Positions 24,401 to 37,427 of a DNA stretch of 64,000 nt are shown here, piece by piece. The translations under genes were made by a program, and so were the position numbers. The DNA is from Zanthoxylum bungeanum. Its lineage: Eukaryota; Streptophyta; Magnoliopsida; Sapindales; Rutaceae. The notes under the pieces were generated by a model, which worked only from the letters and a program-made list of their open reading frames with translations, was not told the DNA's origin and searched no databases. Position 1 is the stretch's first letter, and the number at the start of each line of letters is the position of its first letter. The stretch covers positions 62,001-126,000 of the forward strand of contig SKCR01049658.1 of NCBI GenBank assembly GCA_019454045.1, given 5' to 3'.

Positions 24401-27343
24401 TTTAATCAACGATTAATGGTACTATTTATTATAATGATTATAATAGTCCAACTATATAATCAAATATAATCCAAATTAATTAACCTCAATTACATTGATT
24501 ACTATAATCCAATTATAAAATCAACTGTAAACTGAAATTAATTAATTCAAATATATTGATTAATATAATCCAATTATATATAATCAACTATAATACAGTC
24601 CAACTGTTATTAAAACAACAATTTAAATATTAGTCCAACTAACATTTAATAATACGACGAAATAATTTGAATGAGTGCGTATGGCGAGTAATTGAACGAA
24701 TGTTGCAAATTCAATACTTGCGTCCCACTATTTTTCGTCGAGCCTCTAACCCTCTGTGGAGTACTCGGGAAACCGTGTTTCCTAGGGGCTAGGATCCTGT
24801 TACATAACATACAACCTTGACTTTGGCACAAGCTGCTGTATGCTATTTAACCAGGTAGATCTCACAGATCAATTGGATCCAATCCAATTCCCAGATCCGG
24901 TTAGGTGGACATCCAAGTCCTAAACATATCGCTTATGCCAATGTATCTAATACATTTTCCTAACCTTATCCTCCGAATCATCTAGGCCTTGGCTTTGGCA
25001 CAACAAACCTAATGATTCCAGTTAAGCGGGACCCATTGACAAGGAAAGTTTCGTAATCAATGTCTTTGGACAAGAAGTGATCTTGACTTTGGCCAACAAA
25101 TCACAACTTGGACTAGACACCGATGTGGAACAAAACCTCATGATTCAAATACATCCAATTGACAAGGTCTTGACTTTGGCCAACAAACCAATGCCAATCG
25201 GATCTTGAATAAGAATCATTCAATGGAAGGATAATCGCTTAATATAGAACGAGGGTTTTTCGCGTGCAAATTGGCTACCAATTTAATTATCTTTGTTAGG
25301 TCTCATCATCATACACCCTTAAACATGCATTCTAAATACATAATAAAGCGAGTATGAAATAAATAATAATGATATGCGGATGGATACTTTACATTGATCC
25401 TAGATCAAATCTCTCATTTTCTCTCTCCAAAGCTAGCACTTGTATTTACTTCTACCCGTTACACTACACTTCTAAAGAAACCTCATTTACATTGAGGGGA
25501 ATAGGTGAGAAGAGAATACAAAGAGTATAAAGGTGATAAGGCTGGACACGCAGGTCCAATTTATAAATCAAATTTATTACAATTTCCAAAATTGTCCCAC
25601 CCGACTAATATCCATCCGATATACATTATTCATGCATCGCAACCATGTATTCACTCAAGCATGTTATCAATCAATCTAATCCAATTAATTAATCTGATTA
25701 TTAGTGATCATCCAATGTTCAAACAACGATTTGATTTTGTTCGAGTCAAACTCGTTTTTGCGAACAAGTACTTAAAGTACGAATTCTCGAATTAAATTAA
25801 ACTACATAATTAAATCTAATTTAATATGTATTTAATACTAATCCAATTATTTAATTCCAAATTAAATCTTACACTTCATTTACGAACCTTACGACTTAAA
25901 TTCCAAATTTAATCGTTTCGGGTCTCGAAGCCCGATGAATATCCAATATTAATTTAATTAAAGTCTAATGGGCTTTTAATTAATTTCTTAAGGTGTGGAC
26001 TTTTGGTCAATTCGTGTCAAACCGAATAACCAAAATCCAATCCGGGAGTTACCCCATAAGCCTAGAAATCAATCTTGGCCCATTAGGCCCAATTAAACTT
26101 TAAAGGTCCACAAGTCGCATTTGGCCTTTATGGTAGCGGTTTTGGGCCTAATTGGATCCAACCAATTTTGCCTAAACCTAACTTTGTACAACAAAGCCCA
26201 ATAAGCCCATTTACAACAATTCAAGCTCAATTTCCAAAATTAGCCTTATTAATTAAATTACACAAATCCAATCTCGCAATTTAATTACCTAAAGTGTATA
26301 TCATGATTAATCACCTAAACTATTATTTCCAAAACACAAATTAGGCTAATTAATCATACTCAACTTTATCATCACATGTCCAACAAGTCAAGATTAAAAT
26401 CAAACTCATTACATGCTTTACTTTATTCTTGGCAATAAGGTTAATTACATGTCCGATTTGTTTCAATCCAATTAAAACCAATTCGACATCAAATCAACAT
26501 ACACATAATCGTTTCAAGTCATCCAATGATCAACGAAACAAAATTACCAAGATTTAGGGCATATTCCTATTCGGCCAACACATCAAAATGGGGAAATTTG
26601 TTCTAAACAAAATTTAATCAAATTGATCCAACCAATCATCAATTAAACATGTATTAAGCATACTTAATCATCCAATTTCATAATTGCATGCTTAATTTCA
26701 TTTTACCCAATTTAAAGTTTCATGACATACATTCAAAATTGGGGAAATTTGTTCTAAACAATATTTAATCAAATTGATCAAACCAATCATCAATTAAACA
26801 TGTATTAAGCATACTTAATCATCCAATTTCATAATTGCATGCTCAATTTCATTTTACCCAATTTCAAGTTTCATGACATACTTTCAAAATTGGGGAAATT
26901 TGTTCCAAATATTATTTAATCAAATTGATCCAACCAATCATCAATTAAACATGTATTAAGCATACTTAATCATCCAATTTCATAATTGCATGCTCAATAT
27001 CAATTTTCCCAATTTAAAGTTTCATGACATACTTGGCAATTTGGGGATTTTTCGTCCAAATCGAATTCAATCCAATTGATTCCGCAATCGACGTTAAATC
27101 ATCATCCCGAATGATTTCCAACACTTCCAATTGTCAAAAATCAAAAATCCCAAGACATTAAAACATATATCATTTTCGGCCAAGAGGAAAGTTTGGGGGA
27201 AAATTGATCCAATCAAATTTTCTTCAAATTGACATAATCAATATTCAATACAAACACAATTAAGCATACAAATCCATCCAATTTCATTTATCATGCTCAA
27301 AATCAAGTTTGCCCAAATTTTATCCCTAACTTTTCATGCTTTT
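24401..27343 (-). other. Leader of element C
   Basis: Non-coding. Near gag it carries leader motifs (CTTGACTTTGG type) at 24816, 24988, 25082 and 25169, with nearly the same spacing as in A. Near the primer site it carries a 151-bp tandem array (26583-27036). The reading frame 25505-25795 lies in this conserved leader and is not a gene. Confidence 0.7.
26583..27036 (-). repeat. Three tandem 151-bp repeats in the leader of C
   Basis: The block GGGAAATTTG recurs at 26591, 26742 and 26893, exactly 151 bp apart, with near-identical units between. Each unit is a homogenised version of the diverged repeats in E's leader (17340-17790). A and M show only about one unit. Confidence 0.9.
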
Positions 27344-27364
27344 AACCTAAGCTCATGATGCCAT
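27344..27364 (-). other. Primer-binding site of element C
   Basis: The minus strand reads TGGCATCATGAGCTTAGG directly inside the 5' LTR. Confidence 0.8.
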
Positions 27365-29505
27365 TGTTGGAGTTTTTTAAAGGTCCCAAGATCAAAACTC
27401 AAGCATGAATATCAAGTGAATACAACGACGGAAGTGCGGAATACTTACATCGAGCGGTTGATCGACGATTTGGGCAACAAAAAATCAAATTCTGCACACT
27501 TTAGCAATGCAGTGGGCTGCTGTGAACAGTGTATTTCGCCCCTTGTCTTCAAGTTTTGAAGCTCCAAGCTTCACCGAATGGCTTCCCGGCTCATGGGTAA
27601 ACTTCCCTTATCACCTTGGCATGATCCCGGAGTGTGCTAGCACTCTTGTTTTGCCACAAAACACACTTGCTTCCCCCATTTTCTTTTGTCAAATTCGGCA
27701 GTTCACTGCCTAAGAAAAACAGAAAATGGCTTGAGAGAAGAGAGGAGAAGAAGAGGAGAGAGAGGCGGCAAAGTAAGCCTACTTTGCTTTTTCGGTTTTG
27801 TGTTTGTTTTATGCATCAAATGCATATGAATTTCATTTGAAATTCATTTCAAAGCAATTTGACTTTATGTCAACAACACACATCACCTCTCAATCAACAA
27901 GTCACATCACATCACTTTTCAAACATCAATCAATCCAATCAATTGTCATATCACTCAAAGTGACATGATTTGACGCTTGATGTGACGCTAGATGCGACTA
28001 GCGATTTGACGCTTGATTTGACATGCCGCACTCGAATTCTAAATACGAATGCGCTCGTAAAAATCTCGGGCTCGGGTTCGTTAATTCCAAATTAACGAAT
28101 TTTCTGTTGCGTCGTAATTAAACGATTACGCCAAGCGAAATCACTATTCACGTCGCTAACGAATTAATTCTAAATTAATTCGTTCGCCCGAATTAAAATC
28201 TAATTTTAATTCCGCGTTGAAATCCAATTTCGATTAATATATCAAATATATTAATTCCTCGATTAATTCCAAATTAATGTTTCTCTCTCTTTAATCGTTA
28301 TTTTATCCTAGATAAAATATCTCCGCAATTAATCCCAGATTAATTTTCTCTCTCATCTAATTAATCCAGATTAATATAAGTGCGAGTCATACGTCATCGG
28401 TGAATCTTTGAGAAGCGACCCATGAGATCCCCGGATATGTTGGTAGTCAAATCGGTCGTCGGACTATCCGAACACGTAAGTACCTCGTACTACGTTTTAC
28501 CGATTTACAAGACAATGTTGGCTTCTAGCAAAGCACCATGTCTATCCAATTCTCCGAACATCCTTACAGGAATAAGGATCTATATCAAGCGTAGTATACC
28601 GTATGCGTATCGGGTATCGGCTACCAATCTATCCGGATAACTAGTCCGTATGGATGGTAAGTATAGCGTAGTATGACCAGTCGTCCGTATCTCGTATCGG
28701 ATCATCACGTACTAGCTGATGGTCGGTGGCAATGAGCTATCGGGCGTGGACATCGTGTCAAGAAGTCACATATCGGATCTGGTAACATAGCTCTATCTGA
28801 TATACAGACCTGGTCACAATATCCCGATTGGTTGCGCAACACTAAGAGCACTAGTACCGTATCCTGCGTGACATCATCTCCAACGGATGACTGAAGTGAC
28901 ACTTCCGTCTTGACATCACACCCAATACTCTACGAATCTCTGATAACCAGAAGTGGTGTACACAGAACCGGTCAAAGCCCCCTACCACCAAAACCAAAGT
29001 TTATCGATTATCGTAAGTATTAGCGATGCAAGTCTCAGGTTAAGACTATACACACCTACCTTGATTTCGGCTCCCATAGACACATAGTCATAATACCAAG
29101 GGATTCCGAAGGGTCTATCCAGAGCGAAGCTGTTTCCCGTACCATCGGTGAAACACGACCTCCTATCGCACTTGCATAAGTATCCAATACTTATGTATAT
29201 GAGAACTATGCCGTTGTGCCCTCACAACGCACACAAGTGCAATACTAGCCTATTCCGCATTATCGATGTCCAGTCTCGATAATACTACGGCTAGGGATAT
29301 TTAATGATTAATCCTTCGTGGACTGATACTGTCTCATATCATCTCAATCCAGGAACTAATCATAGGGACCTCTCTTCATTTATATATCTATGGTGATCTA
29401 ATCACAAATGATGAGAGCGCAATTTCCTTATTACATAGTTTAATTGCTACAACACAACACAATGTTCTGTGCAAATAGTGACACTATGGGTCATATTATC
29501 CAACA
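27365..29505 (-). repeat. 5' LTR of element C
   Basis: This 2141-bp LTR is near-identical to 19419-21485 for most of its length. Between about 28598 and 28800 the two suddenly differ by many small insertions, deletions and substitutions, then match again. Confidence 0.93.
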
Positions 29506-31382
29506 GGAACTAAACTGGAGAATAATGGAGTCGCCACCCGGTGTGAAACCGGGACAATGGTTTAAGGCCGCACTCACCCCTCGCAAGGGAAGACCTCAAA
29601 CCGGGGGGTTTGGAATGGTCCCTTACTTATGTCATTGTGATGATATAATTTGTGCAATAAATCAACCGCATCTACTCAATAATCATGTTCAAAGGTCACT
29701 TAGATCGAATATGCTTCCGCTAAATAAATCCTAATCTAAGTTTGCATGCTTGAAAGTAAATCTTTTAAAACAAAAAACACGCAATATCACACATCGAACA
29801 TATTGAGCCATCAAACCAACATAAACAAATAATTATTTAAACATGAATATAAACTAAACTAAATATCATGCGTAAAAAGAACATAATCATGCTTTAAAAT
29901 TAAATAACAAAACTAAATTAAATCATGCTTAAAATAATAAATAAACAACCTAGAACTATGACATGCTCAAATACAAATTTGGATGAGACGAGATACGTGT
30001 ATCTTAAGTAGTACGTGGCGTTGTATCCCGAGTGCAGACCATACTACCGTCCATTCGGAATCGGCTATGGAATTTACGTCCGGGTTTCCATCCGATATAC
30101 CACAAAAGGGAACACATGCCCCGCTCATCCAACAATCAAATCATGCCTCAAACGACTCTCATGCAATTATATATCAAAAATAAAATAAATAAAACGAAAG
30201 AGGATAAGAAAAAGGGTGCCCTCAGGTCTAACCTCTTTTGTCGTCTCAAGAAAGGGCGTTACACGTCCGTTGGAAGGGCGAATGATCCGATACTTTTCCG
30301 ATTTGTTTGCTCAATGTTTTTCCTCGTTGTTTTGATGCTTGGGCTGCTGTTTTAAGTCCATTTCGCTGCTGTTTTGCTGCTGCGTTTCAGGTCACTATTT
30401 TGGTGATTTAGTGGACTGTTTTGGGTGATTTTGAAAGCTTAGGAGGGTGCGTTTGTAGGGATTTTTTAGGGAAACTTTATGAAGGTTTTTGGGATGGTGT
30501 TTAGGTGATTTTAGGACTCTTTTGTGGGCTAAAGTCGCAGCAACTACTGACCAGAACAGTAAGCTAAACTCGGCAGTTCACTAGTGCAGTGAAGCCGTTT
30601 TCAGGGCTGACTTGGGCGCACAATTGGGGCTACTTTTGGGGGATGTTTTGCACGAATTTAAGGCTATGAATAAGGTTTATTTGAGGGTGTTTTAGGGCTG
30701 TGAATGATGGCTGGAACTCGGCAATGGAGGGTTGTGTTTCAGGCTTGGGCGTGAAAGGGGATTGGTGAAGGAGAGGAGATGCGGCAATGGAGATGTCTAG
30801 GCTTAGTGTTGCGGCAATGGAGGCTTTAATGAGTGCTTTGGGCGTGTGATGAAGGCTTCCAAAGTGCTTGGACGTGCTTGAGAGGGATATGTGAGCTAGG
30901 GTTGTGAATGGGGGGTGAAGGCCTCTTTTTATAGGCAAAGAGAGAAGACTTTCCTAATTTGAATAGGAAAGAATCTCCTAATTGGTGTCTAACAAGGAAT
31001 GGATCTCCTAATTTGGATTTGTGATTGGATTTGATTTGGTAGGGATTTGATTTGATTTCTTTTATTTAGGTAAGGATTTTACAAGATTTTAGCATGTGAT
31101 AAATGTGCATATACCTAAATAAAAACAATATAGGCGTGAATCACCCCCCTTGGGCATGGGCTTGGTTTGACTTGGGTATTTTGGGCCTTAGGTAAGCTTT
31201 GAAACGGAAGTCCAACAAGCAGCCGAAGCTAAATAACTCAGATAAAGTCCAACAAAAATTCTAATTTCCAACTTTACCCTTCCAACGTCCGTTTCCCGCT
31301 GCTTTCATGACTACAGAAGTAGTTGTCTCCATACGAGACTCATCATCGGGCTGATATGCAAAAATACAATGCCTATAACTGG

Positions 31383-32065
31383 GATCACTAAGTTTGTTGT
31401 GCCAAAGCCAGGGCTTGTTGATTCAGAGGAAAAAGGTTAGGTAATACATTGGATGTATTGGCATATATAAGATATATGTTTCGGACTTGGACGTCCTCCT
31501 ATCGGATCTAGGAATTGGATTGGATCCAATTGATCTTAGAGATCTACCTAGTTAATTATCATACAATTTGTTGGCCAAAGTCAAGATTGTGTGATATTTA
31601 ACGGGATCCTAGCCCACTAGGAAACATGGTTTCTCGAGTACTCGACAGAGGGTTAGAGGCTCGCCGAAAATTAGTGGGAGGCAAGAATTGAATTAGCAAT
31701 ACTCGTTCAATTACTCACCATACACGCTCATTCAAATTATTTCATCGTTAGATTAAATGTTAGTTGGACTAATATTTAAATTGTTGTTTTAATATACAGT
31801 TGGACTGTATTATAGTTGATTATATATAATTGGATTATATTAATCAATATATTTGAATTAATTAATTTCAGTTTACAGTCGATTTTATAATTGGATTATA
31901 GTAATCAATGTAATTGAGGTTAATTAATTTAGATTATATTTGATTATATAGTTGGACTATTATGATCATTATAATAAATAGTACCACAAATCGTTGATTA
32001 AATAGTTGGACTATTAGAATCAAGATAGAAATGAAAGATTAGAGTTTAAAACATAATCCTGGGTG
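31383..32065 (+). other. Leader of element E, second part
   Basis: It continues E's leader after D. It holds leader motifs near 31399 and 31567 and the conserved stretch GGGATCCTAGCCCACTAGG to GGGTTAGAGGCTCGCCG. An AT-rich run before gag is shared with A, C and J. No gene. Confidence 0.75.
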
Positions 32066-32598
32066 AAAATGTATTTAAACGCCTTTAATTTTCAAATTGG
32101 GAATAATTTCAAGATGGTCTTGGAAATTAATAAGTTATTTTATTTGATAAAATAATGAATTATGCCTAAGCCCGGAGTTAAGCAACTAAGTGGAATATGA
32201 AATTGGAATATTCATATAATGATAACTTTAGCGCTTATCCATTAAGCTTGTCGAAGTAGACTCCTTAATTTCTGAATCAGAATTAAGGATTAGATCCTTA
32301 AAGTATGATAATGAAATTGAAGGATTTTCATGGATCTATTTTAGATCTTTGAAATACTAAATTGCAATAAATAATTCTTGGAGAATTATTTACTATTCTC
32401 AAGGAGACAAAGTCAAATTTTGCAATTAGGCAAGTAGTGCAAGGCACACCTTACTTCGATATTCTAGAAACCCGAGGCTTGGCCAAAGGCTACTAGAATG
32501 TTGAAAATGGCAAAGGAAAAATCATTATAATCTTTTGGGAAGATAAAAGGATATATCATAAGAAAGAATTGAAGACGAGCAAGGCTCTTACTTCAAAT
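32066..32598 (+). pseudogene. Element E: decayed copia gag
   Basis: It starts at GGGTGAAAATGTATT, matching GGGTGACAATGTCTT at the gag start of J (56102). It ends at the MFVIIM block at 32599, matching the gag-protease boundary of J. Blocks such as LGEL, AKGY and SKALTS can be followed in shifting frames. It has many stops and no recognisable zinc knuckle. The same decayed sequence occurs in C. Confidence 0.65.
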
Positions 32599-35245
32599 AT
32601 GTTTGTCATAATTATGTTCACAACTAGTATTGAAATTGGATTTTAAATACTTAGTGTGATACATAAATATGTACTGTTGTGCAGAATATGCTTTAACCAG
32701 AATACTGACTTCAGGCGAGATTACTCTGCGAATTGAAAACGGGACGATAGTCGCTGTTTTAACCGTAGATACCTAAGTTTAGGAACTGCCCTTCGGGTGT
32801 GTACTTAAATTAGGAAACTGTTAAAATGTAACTAGTTTGACTAGAAACATTATCTCTATATCGCGTATAACCCGCTGGGGGTGTACCTTTATATTTTAGA
32901 ACACTAAAGTGTTTTATTATATAAAGATGATATTGAGATAAACATTTTAGATGTGAATAACAGAATTTATATTTTGAATATAAATAATATCTCAAATACA
33001 TAACATGACAAATAAATAGCTCAAACTGATATGATTAGAAGAAACTAATTGTGGCATTGTTGTTTAGGACACAATCAAACAAGACTCGTATATCCACACT
33101 TTCGAAGAGTGGGTACTAGGACTAATATTATTCCATTCAAATAAAGTCTACGAATCTAGTTTATTGGGGCAAAGTGCCTATAGCACTATTTACTTGGTAA
33201 AAGTGTAAATGCCACTAATCTGTTAGCCCTAGTTCATAGTGAAGTAAGTGGACCCATGTCTAGCTAGGCTAGAGGTGAATATGAATATTTCGTGACCTGT
33301 AGAGATGTGGCATCGCGTTATGGTTATGTGTTTCTTTTGAAACACAAATAGGAAACCTTCACAGTTTCGACACGAAATAGACAAACAGATCAGCTAAAGT
33401 ATTAAACCGTCACAGTAAGACTGTAATGGAAAATACTTAAGCAGTAAGTTTCTCGTATACTTGAAAGAGTATAGTATTCTTTCAATGAGGACTCCTCACG
33501 GAACACATCATTTGACGTGTGTGTCCGAACATGATTAACCGAATTTTGTTAGACATAATAAGGTTAATCACGAGTCGCTCTGAGCTACCATTTCCTTCTA
33601 CGGATAAGCTTTAAACAGTGCAAGAACTTATTTTGAATAAGGTTCCGTAATAATCTGTTTGACATATATCATATTAGATATGGACGGGAAAGAAACCGGG
33701 TTTCTCATTCCTGACCATTTGGGTATGCTTGGCATATGTTTGGATGATACCAAATTAAAACCCAAATAGGATAAGTGCCAATTGTAGGTCATCCTATGGA
33801 TACCATAAGTATTGTACTTATGCACCTCACATGAGAATAATTAGATTGTTGCTCACCATGCGGTTTTCCAAAGAGGAATAGCGATATGCAGTGGTAAGTG
33901 GGAGGATAGTATAACTCGATGAAAATCAGAGTAATACTGTTCAAGGCACCGAATCTTAATGGAACATGAATAGTTCATCAAGGATGAAACTATTACCATT
34001 AATCTTCGAATACACAACAACCGCGTAGGTCAGATAGAGTCAGAAAACAACTTGGGTATGGGTTTCTGATCTCACCTCATAAAGATGTCTATCTTATTGA
34101 GGAATACCAACTGGCTACGTATTAGGAAGTGATACAAGGTATCAACTCCCTAATTATGGCAAAGTGCTATATAATCCGAAATGGATTCCATGTATATCAA
34201 CCAGTTTGGATACTAGTTGATGTACCACAAGGCATTGTGCCTATTGGTACTATATAAGTCTTCAAGGAAGACGTACATGGATGGCAACATACCAACGTAT
34301 AAAGCTAGGCTTTTAATGGAAAGGTATCGTTATCGACATTGTGTTGATTACGATTTAACCTTTTACCTATTGCCACGGTAGATCCATTAGGATGATGCTT
34401 GCTGACGCGAGCATAAGTTCTCGGAATTATCATTTTAATGCAATCATAATGGTGTATGATTTAATTCAAAATGAAAATGATTCTTGTGTAAATAAGAGGG
34501 TTAGTGGGAGCGCACTGACAGTGGCTGTCCTATAAAATAATGATAATACATCATTTCTTGGAAATGATATTCCCTAAAACAAATGTCGGCGAGAGCTTGG
34601 TTTTCGAAATACTCTCCGTGGAACTGTACATTGAAAAATGTACAAGACCTGATGTATCATACGCTTTGAGCATATGGATTCAAAACAGGCTAATCCGAGT
34701 GATAGTCACTGGATTGATGTTCGGAACATCCGTTAGCATCTTAGAGAACTAAGGATGCTGTCTTAGTCTATGGAGAATGAGAACTTGAAGTGACTGGGAT
34801 CACTGTAACAAGTTTCCTATAACCGATTAAGATGACTAAAAGTCGCAAACGGTACTATATAGTTTGAATAACGGTGCAGTGAGCTGGAAATCTTCCAAGC
34901 AAGATACTGTTACCGAATAAACAACAAATGCAGGTTAATTGCAGTAGCTGAGGCATCAATAGAAGATATTTGGGTCGATACATATCTAATTAGATTAGAT
35001 ATAGTTCTGTTAGCCGCTGAGCTATGCATCTGCACAGGCTAAAGAATTAATGGTCTCATCAACGATCCGGATACATACTTATATATTCATCTGATTCGTT
35101 CGGATCATTCATCATGGCGATGTGATGATCGAATAAATCGCATCAAGATAATAATCATGCAAATCCGCTGACGAAAGCTTTTCTCAGCAGTTTGAGCCAA
35201 CCGTACATAGTTCGGGTGTAAGACACTCGAGTGACTGGCTATAGG
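32599..35245 (+). pseudogene. Element E: decayed copia pol
   Basis: Order: protease region (32600-32800), GAG-pre-integrase (32830-33010), integrase (33040-33650), RT (34000-34740) and RNase H (34860-35230). Integrase reads HSEVSGPMSS*ARG near 33236-33275, with the catalytic Asp lost and the stop shared with A and C. In RT the KWVFK Trp is a TAA stop (near 34253). No domain could be functional. Confidence 0.82.
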
Positions 35246-35246
35246 C

Positions 35247-35258
35247 CAAGTGGGAGAT
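35247..35258 (+). other. Polypurine tract of element E
   Basis: CAAGTGGGAGAT directly precedes the 3' LTR. Confidence 0.85.
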
Positions 35259-37427
35259 TGTTGGACAATTATGAAACATAGCGTCACTATTTGTACAGAT
35301 CACGATGTTGTTGTACAAATTAACTATGTAATAAAGGAGATTGCACTCTTATTATTTGTGATTAGATCACATAGATGTATAAATGATGAGAGGTCCCTAT
35401 GATTTTTTTCTGGACCGAGAATGATATGCGACAGTATCAGTCCACGAAGGATAAATCGTTAAATATCCCTAGTCAGAGTACTATCGAGATTGGACATCGA
35501 TAAATACGTAAAAGACTAGTATTACACTTGTGCGCGTTTGTAAGGGCACAACGACATAGTTCTCATATATTTGGGTATAGGATACTCATGCAAGTGTAAT
35601 AGGAGGTTGTGTTTCACCGATGGTACAGGAAACAGCTTCGCTCTGGATTGACCCCCGCGGAATCCCATTGGTAGTATGACTATGTGTCTATGGGAGTCTG
35701 CAATCAGGGTAGGTGTATTTGGTCTTAACCTAAGACTTGCACCGCTAACACTTGCGACAATCAATATACTTTAGTTGAGGTCGTTCAGGGCTTTAACCGG
35801 TTCTGTGTACGCCGATACTGGGTATATTGAGAATCGTAGTGTGTTGGGTGTGATGTCAAGACGGAAGTATCACTCCAGTCATAGTGGAGTGACGGTCACG
35901 TAGGATACGGAACTCGTTCCCTTAAATGCTCGAGCTATCGGGATATTATGACTAGGTCATGTTTATCCGATTATAGAGACTAGTTACCAGACATCCGATA
36001 TGTGCTTCGTACGGGGCAGACACAATTCCAGCCCCAGTCCTAGCACGTGATCATCCGATACTGGACAGAAATACGTAATACTACGGTATACTACGCTTGA
36101 TATATATCATATATTCCTGTAAGAATATTTCGGGAGAATTGGGTAGGAATGGCGCTTTACTAGAAGCCAACCTTGTCTAAAAAAATCGGTGTAAACGTAG
36201 TATGAGGTACTTACGTGTTCGGATAGTCCGACGACCGTATTTACTGCAAACATATCTGGAGATCTCATGGGTCGGTTCCCAAAGATTCACCGATAATGTA
36301 TGCCTCGCACTAAAATTAATCTGGGATTAATTCGATGAGAGAGAAAATTAATCTGGGATTAATTCGATGAGAGAGAAAATTAATCTGGGATTAATTATGG
36401 AGATATTTTATCTAGGATAAAATATTAATAAAAGAGAGAGAACGATTAATTTGGAATTAATCGATAAAATAATATATTCGATATATTATACGAAATTGGA
36501 TTTCGACGCAAAATTAAAATTAGATTTTAATTCGGGCGAACGAATTAATTTGGAATTAATTCGTTAGCGACGTGAATAGTGATTTCACTAGGCGTAATCA
36601 TTTAATTACGACGTGACAGAAAATTCGTTAATTTGGAATTAGCGAACCCGAGCCCGAGAGTGATTGCGAGCGCATTCGCATTTCGAATTCGAGCGCGGCA
36701 CGAAAGTCACATCAAGCGTCAAATCGCTAGTCGCATCAATTATCAAATCACTTGTCACTTTGAGTGATGTGATGTGACATGACATGTTGTCACTTTAATA
36801 AAGTGACTTGATGTGATAAGTAAAAGGTGATGGGTAAAAGGTGAAAAGCATTGATTGATTTTTGCTTTTTGACTTTCTTGGTTTTTGAAAAAATATTGTA
36901 TATATGTTTTGTTTATTCTTGGAAAATGAATATATAACATATATTTACACTTTTCTCTCTCACATCACAACAAAAAAATTCGTTTCTCTCTCTCCTTTGC
37001 TAGGGCTCACATTTTTGGTCCATTTTGGAGCCAAAATTGCTCTTCTTTCTCTCACGGTCTTGGACCGAATTCTTCATCAATTTTTTGGTTTGATCAATCA
37101 ATATGGAGAAGAACAAGTGCTAGCATACCTTGGGTTTATACTATGGTGATAGGGAAGTGTCTTCATGAGCTTGGATTTATTTTTGGAGCTTGAAGCTTTG
37201 AGCTTCCATGGAGGTCTTCAATGGCCGAAAATTAGAGGATTTTCACAGCCCAAAAACGTGCAGTCCAAGGAGGCAAAAAACGAGCTTGTACAAGGAGGAA
37301 AATGGGTTTTGTTCTTCCTAGCATCAAACCATTCAATGTGAGTATGTATTCCGCCTTATTCCTTGAAGCATTCAAGCGTTTTCTTGCTTGAATTTATTGA
37401 TCTTGGGACCTATATTAGAAAACAACA
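35259..37427 (+). repeat. 3' LTR of element E
   Basis: The LTR is 2169 bp, from TGTTGGACAATTATG to TATTAGAAAACAACA. It holds a 32-bp unit repeated almost three times (36313-36400). A TATA-like TGTATATATG lies at 36898-36907. The part from 36931 onward is the copy found inverted at 16805-17305. Confidence 0.93.
36313..36400 (+). repeat. 32-bp tandem repeat in the LTR of E
   Basis: AAATTAATCTGGGATTAATT recurs at 36313, 36345 and 36377, separated by CGATGAGAGAG. Other family LTRs have one or two imperfect copies. Confidence 0.85.

Larger units (their letters stand above)
19419..29505 (-). mobile_element. Element C: complete non-autonomous Ty1-copia element
   Basis: C is 10.1 kb on the minus strand, flanked by GGAAC (19414-19418 and 29506-29510). 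Removing it restores LTR D. It has LTRs at 19419-21485 and 27365-29505, primer site, a long leader with tandem repeats, gag relic, pol relic and polypurine tract. It is the innermost, and so the youngest, of the five nested layers. Confidence 0.95.
19339..31377 (-). mobile_element. Element D: Tat/Ogre-like solo LTR, split by element C
   Basis: D's own sequence is 19339-19413 plus 29506-31377, about 1.95 kb on the minus strand, flanked by ACTGG (19334-19338 and 31378-31382). Removing it rejoins E's leader as CGCTTGACTGGGATCA, found uninterrupted (reversed) in A at 6416-6432. The R-region resembles LTR K: CCTATAAAAAGAGG (TATA box, about 30930 on the minus strand), then GACCTGAGGGCACC (about 30210-30225) and the ACCGTCCATTCGGAATC block (about 30045). 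The 5' terminus reads TATAGG where TGTAGG would be expected. No internal coding region is present, hence solo LTR. Reading frames such as 30630-30938 are inside the LTR and not supported as genes. Confidence 0.87.
16805..37427 (+). mobile_element. Element E: copia element with an inverted left end, interrupted by D
   Basis: E is flanked by the TSD CATAC (16800-16804 and 37428-37432), and removing it rejoins LTR F as GGGTCATACACTATTCC. Its right end is a normal full LTR (35259-37427). Its left end is not an LTR in direct orientation but the reverse complement of the last 500 bp or so of the LTR (16805-17305). That is followed directly by the primer-binding site, leader, gag relic and pol relic in plus orientation. 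D (with C inside it) splits the leader at 19333/31383. Without that insert, E is about 8.6 kb. Confidence 0.9.

Noticed and set aside
25505..25795. 96-codon frame also seen as a shadow at 18585-18848 and 47206-47394
   Set aside because: It lies in the conserved untranslated leader of the copia family, on opposite strands relative to the element in different copies, and is broken in each.
26583..27036. Possible CRISPR-like or centromeric array
   Set aside because: There are only three directly adjacent units with no spacers, inside a retrotransposon leader.
30630..30938. 102-codon minus-strand frame in LTR D
   Set aside because: It is in the R region of a Tat/Ogre-like LTR after the TATA box. 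These regions are C-rich and poor in stops without coding.
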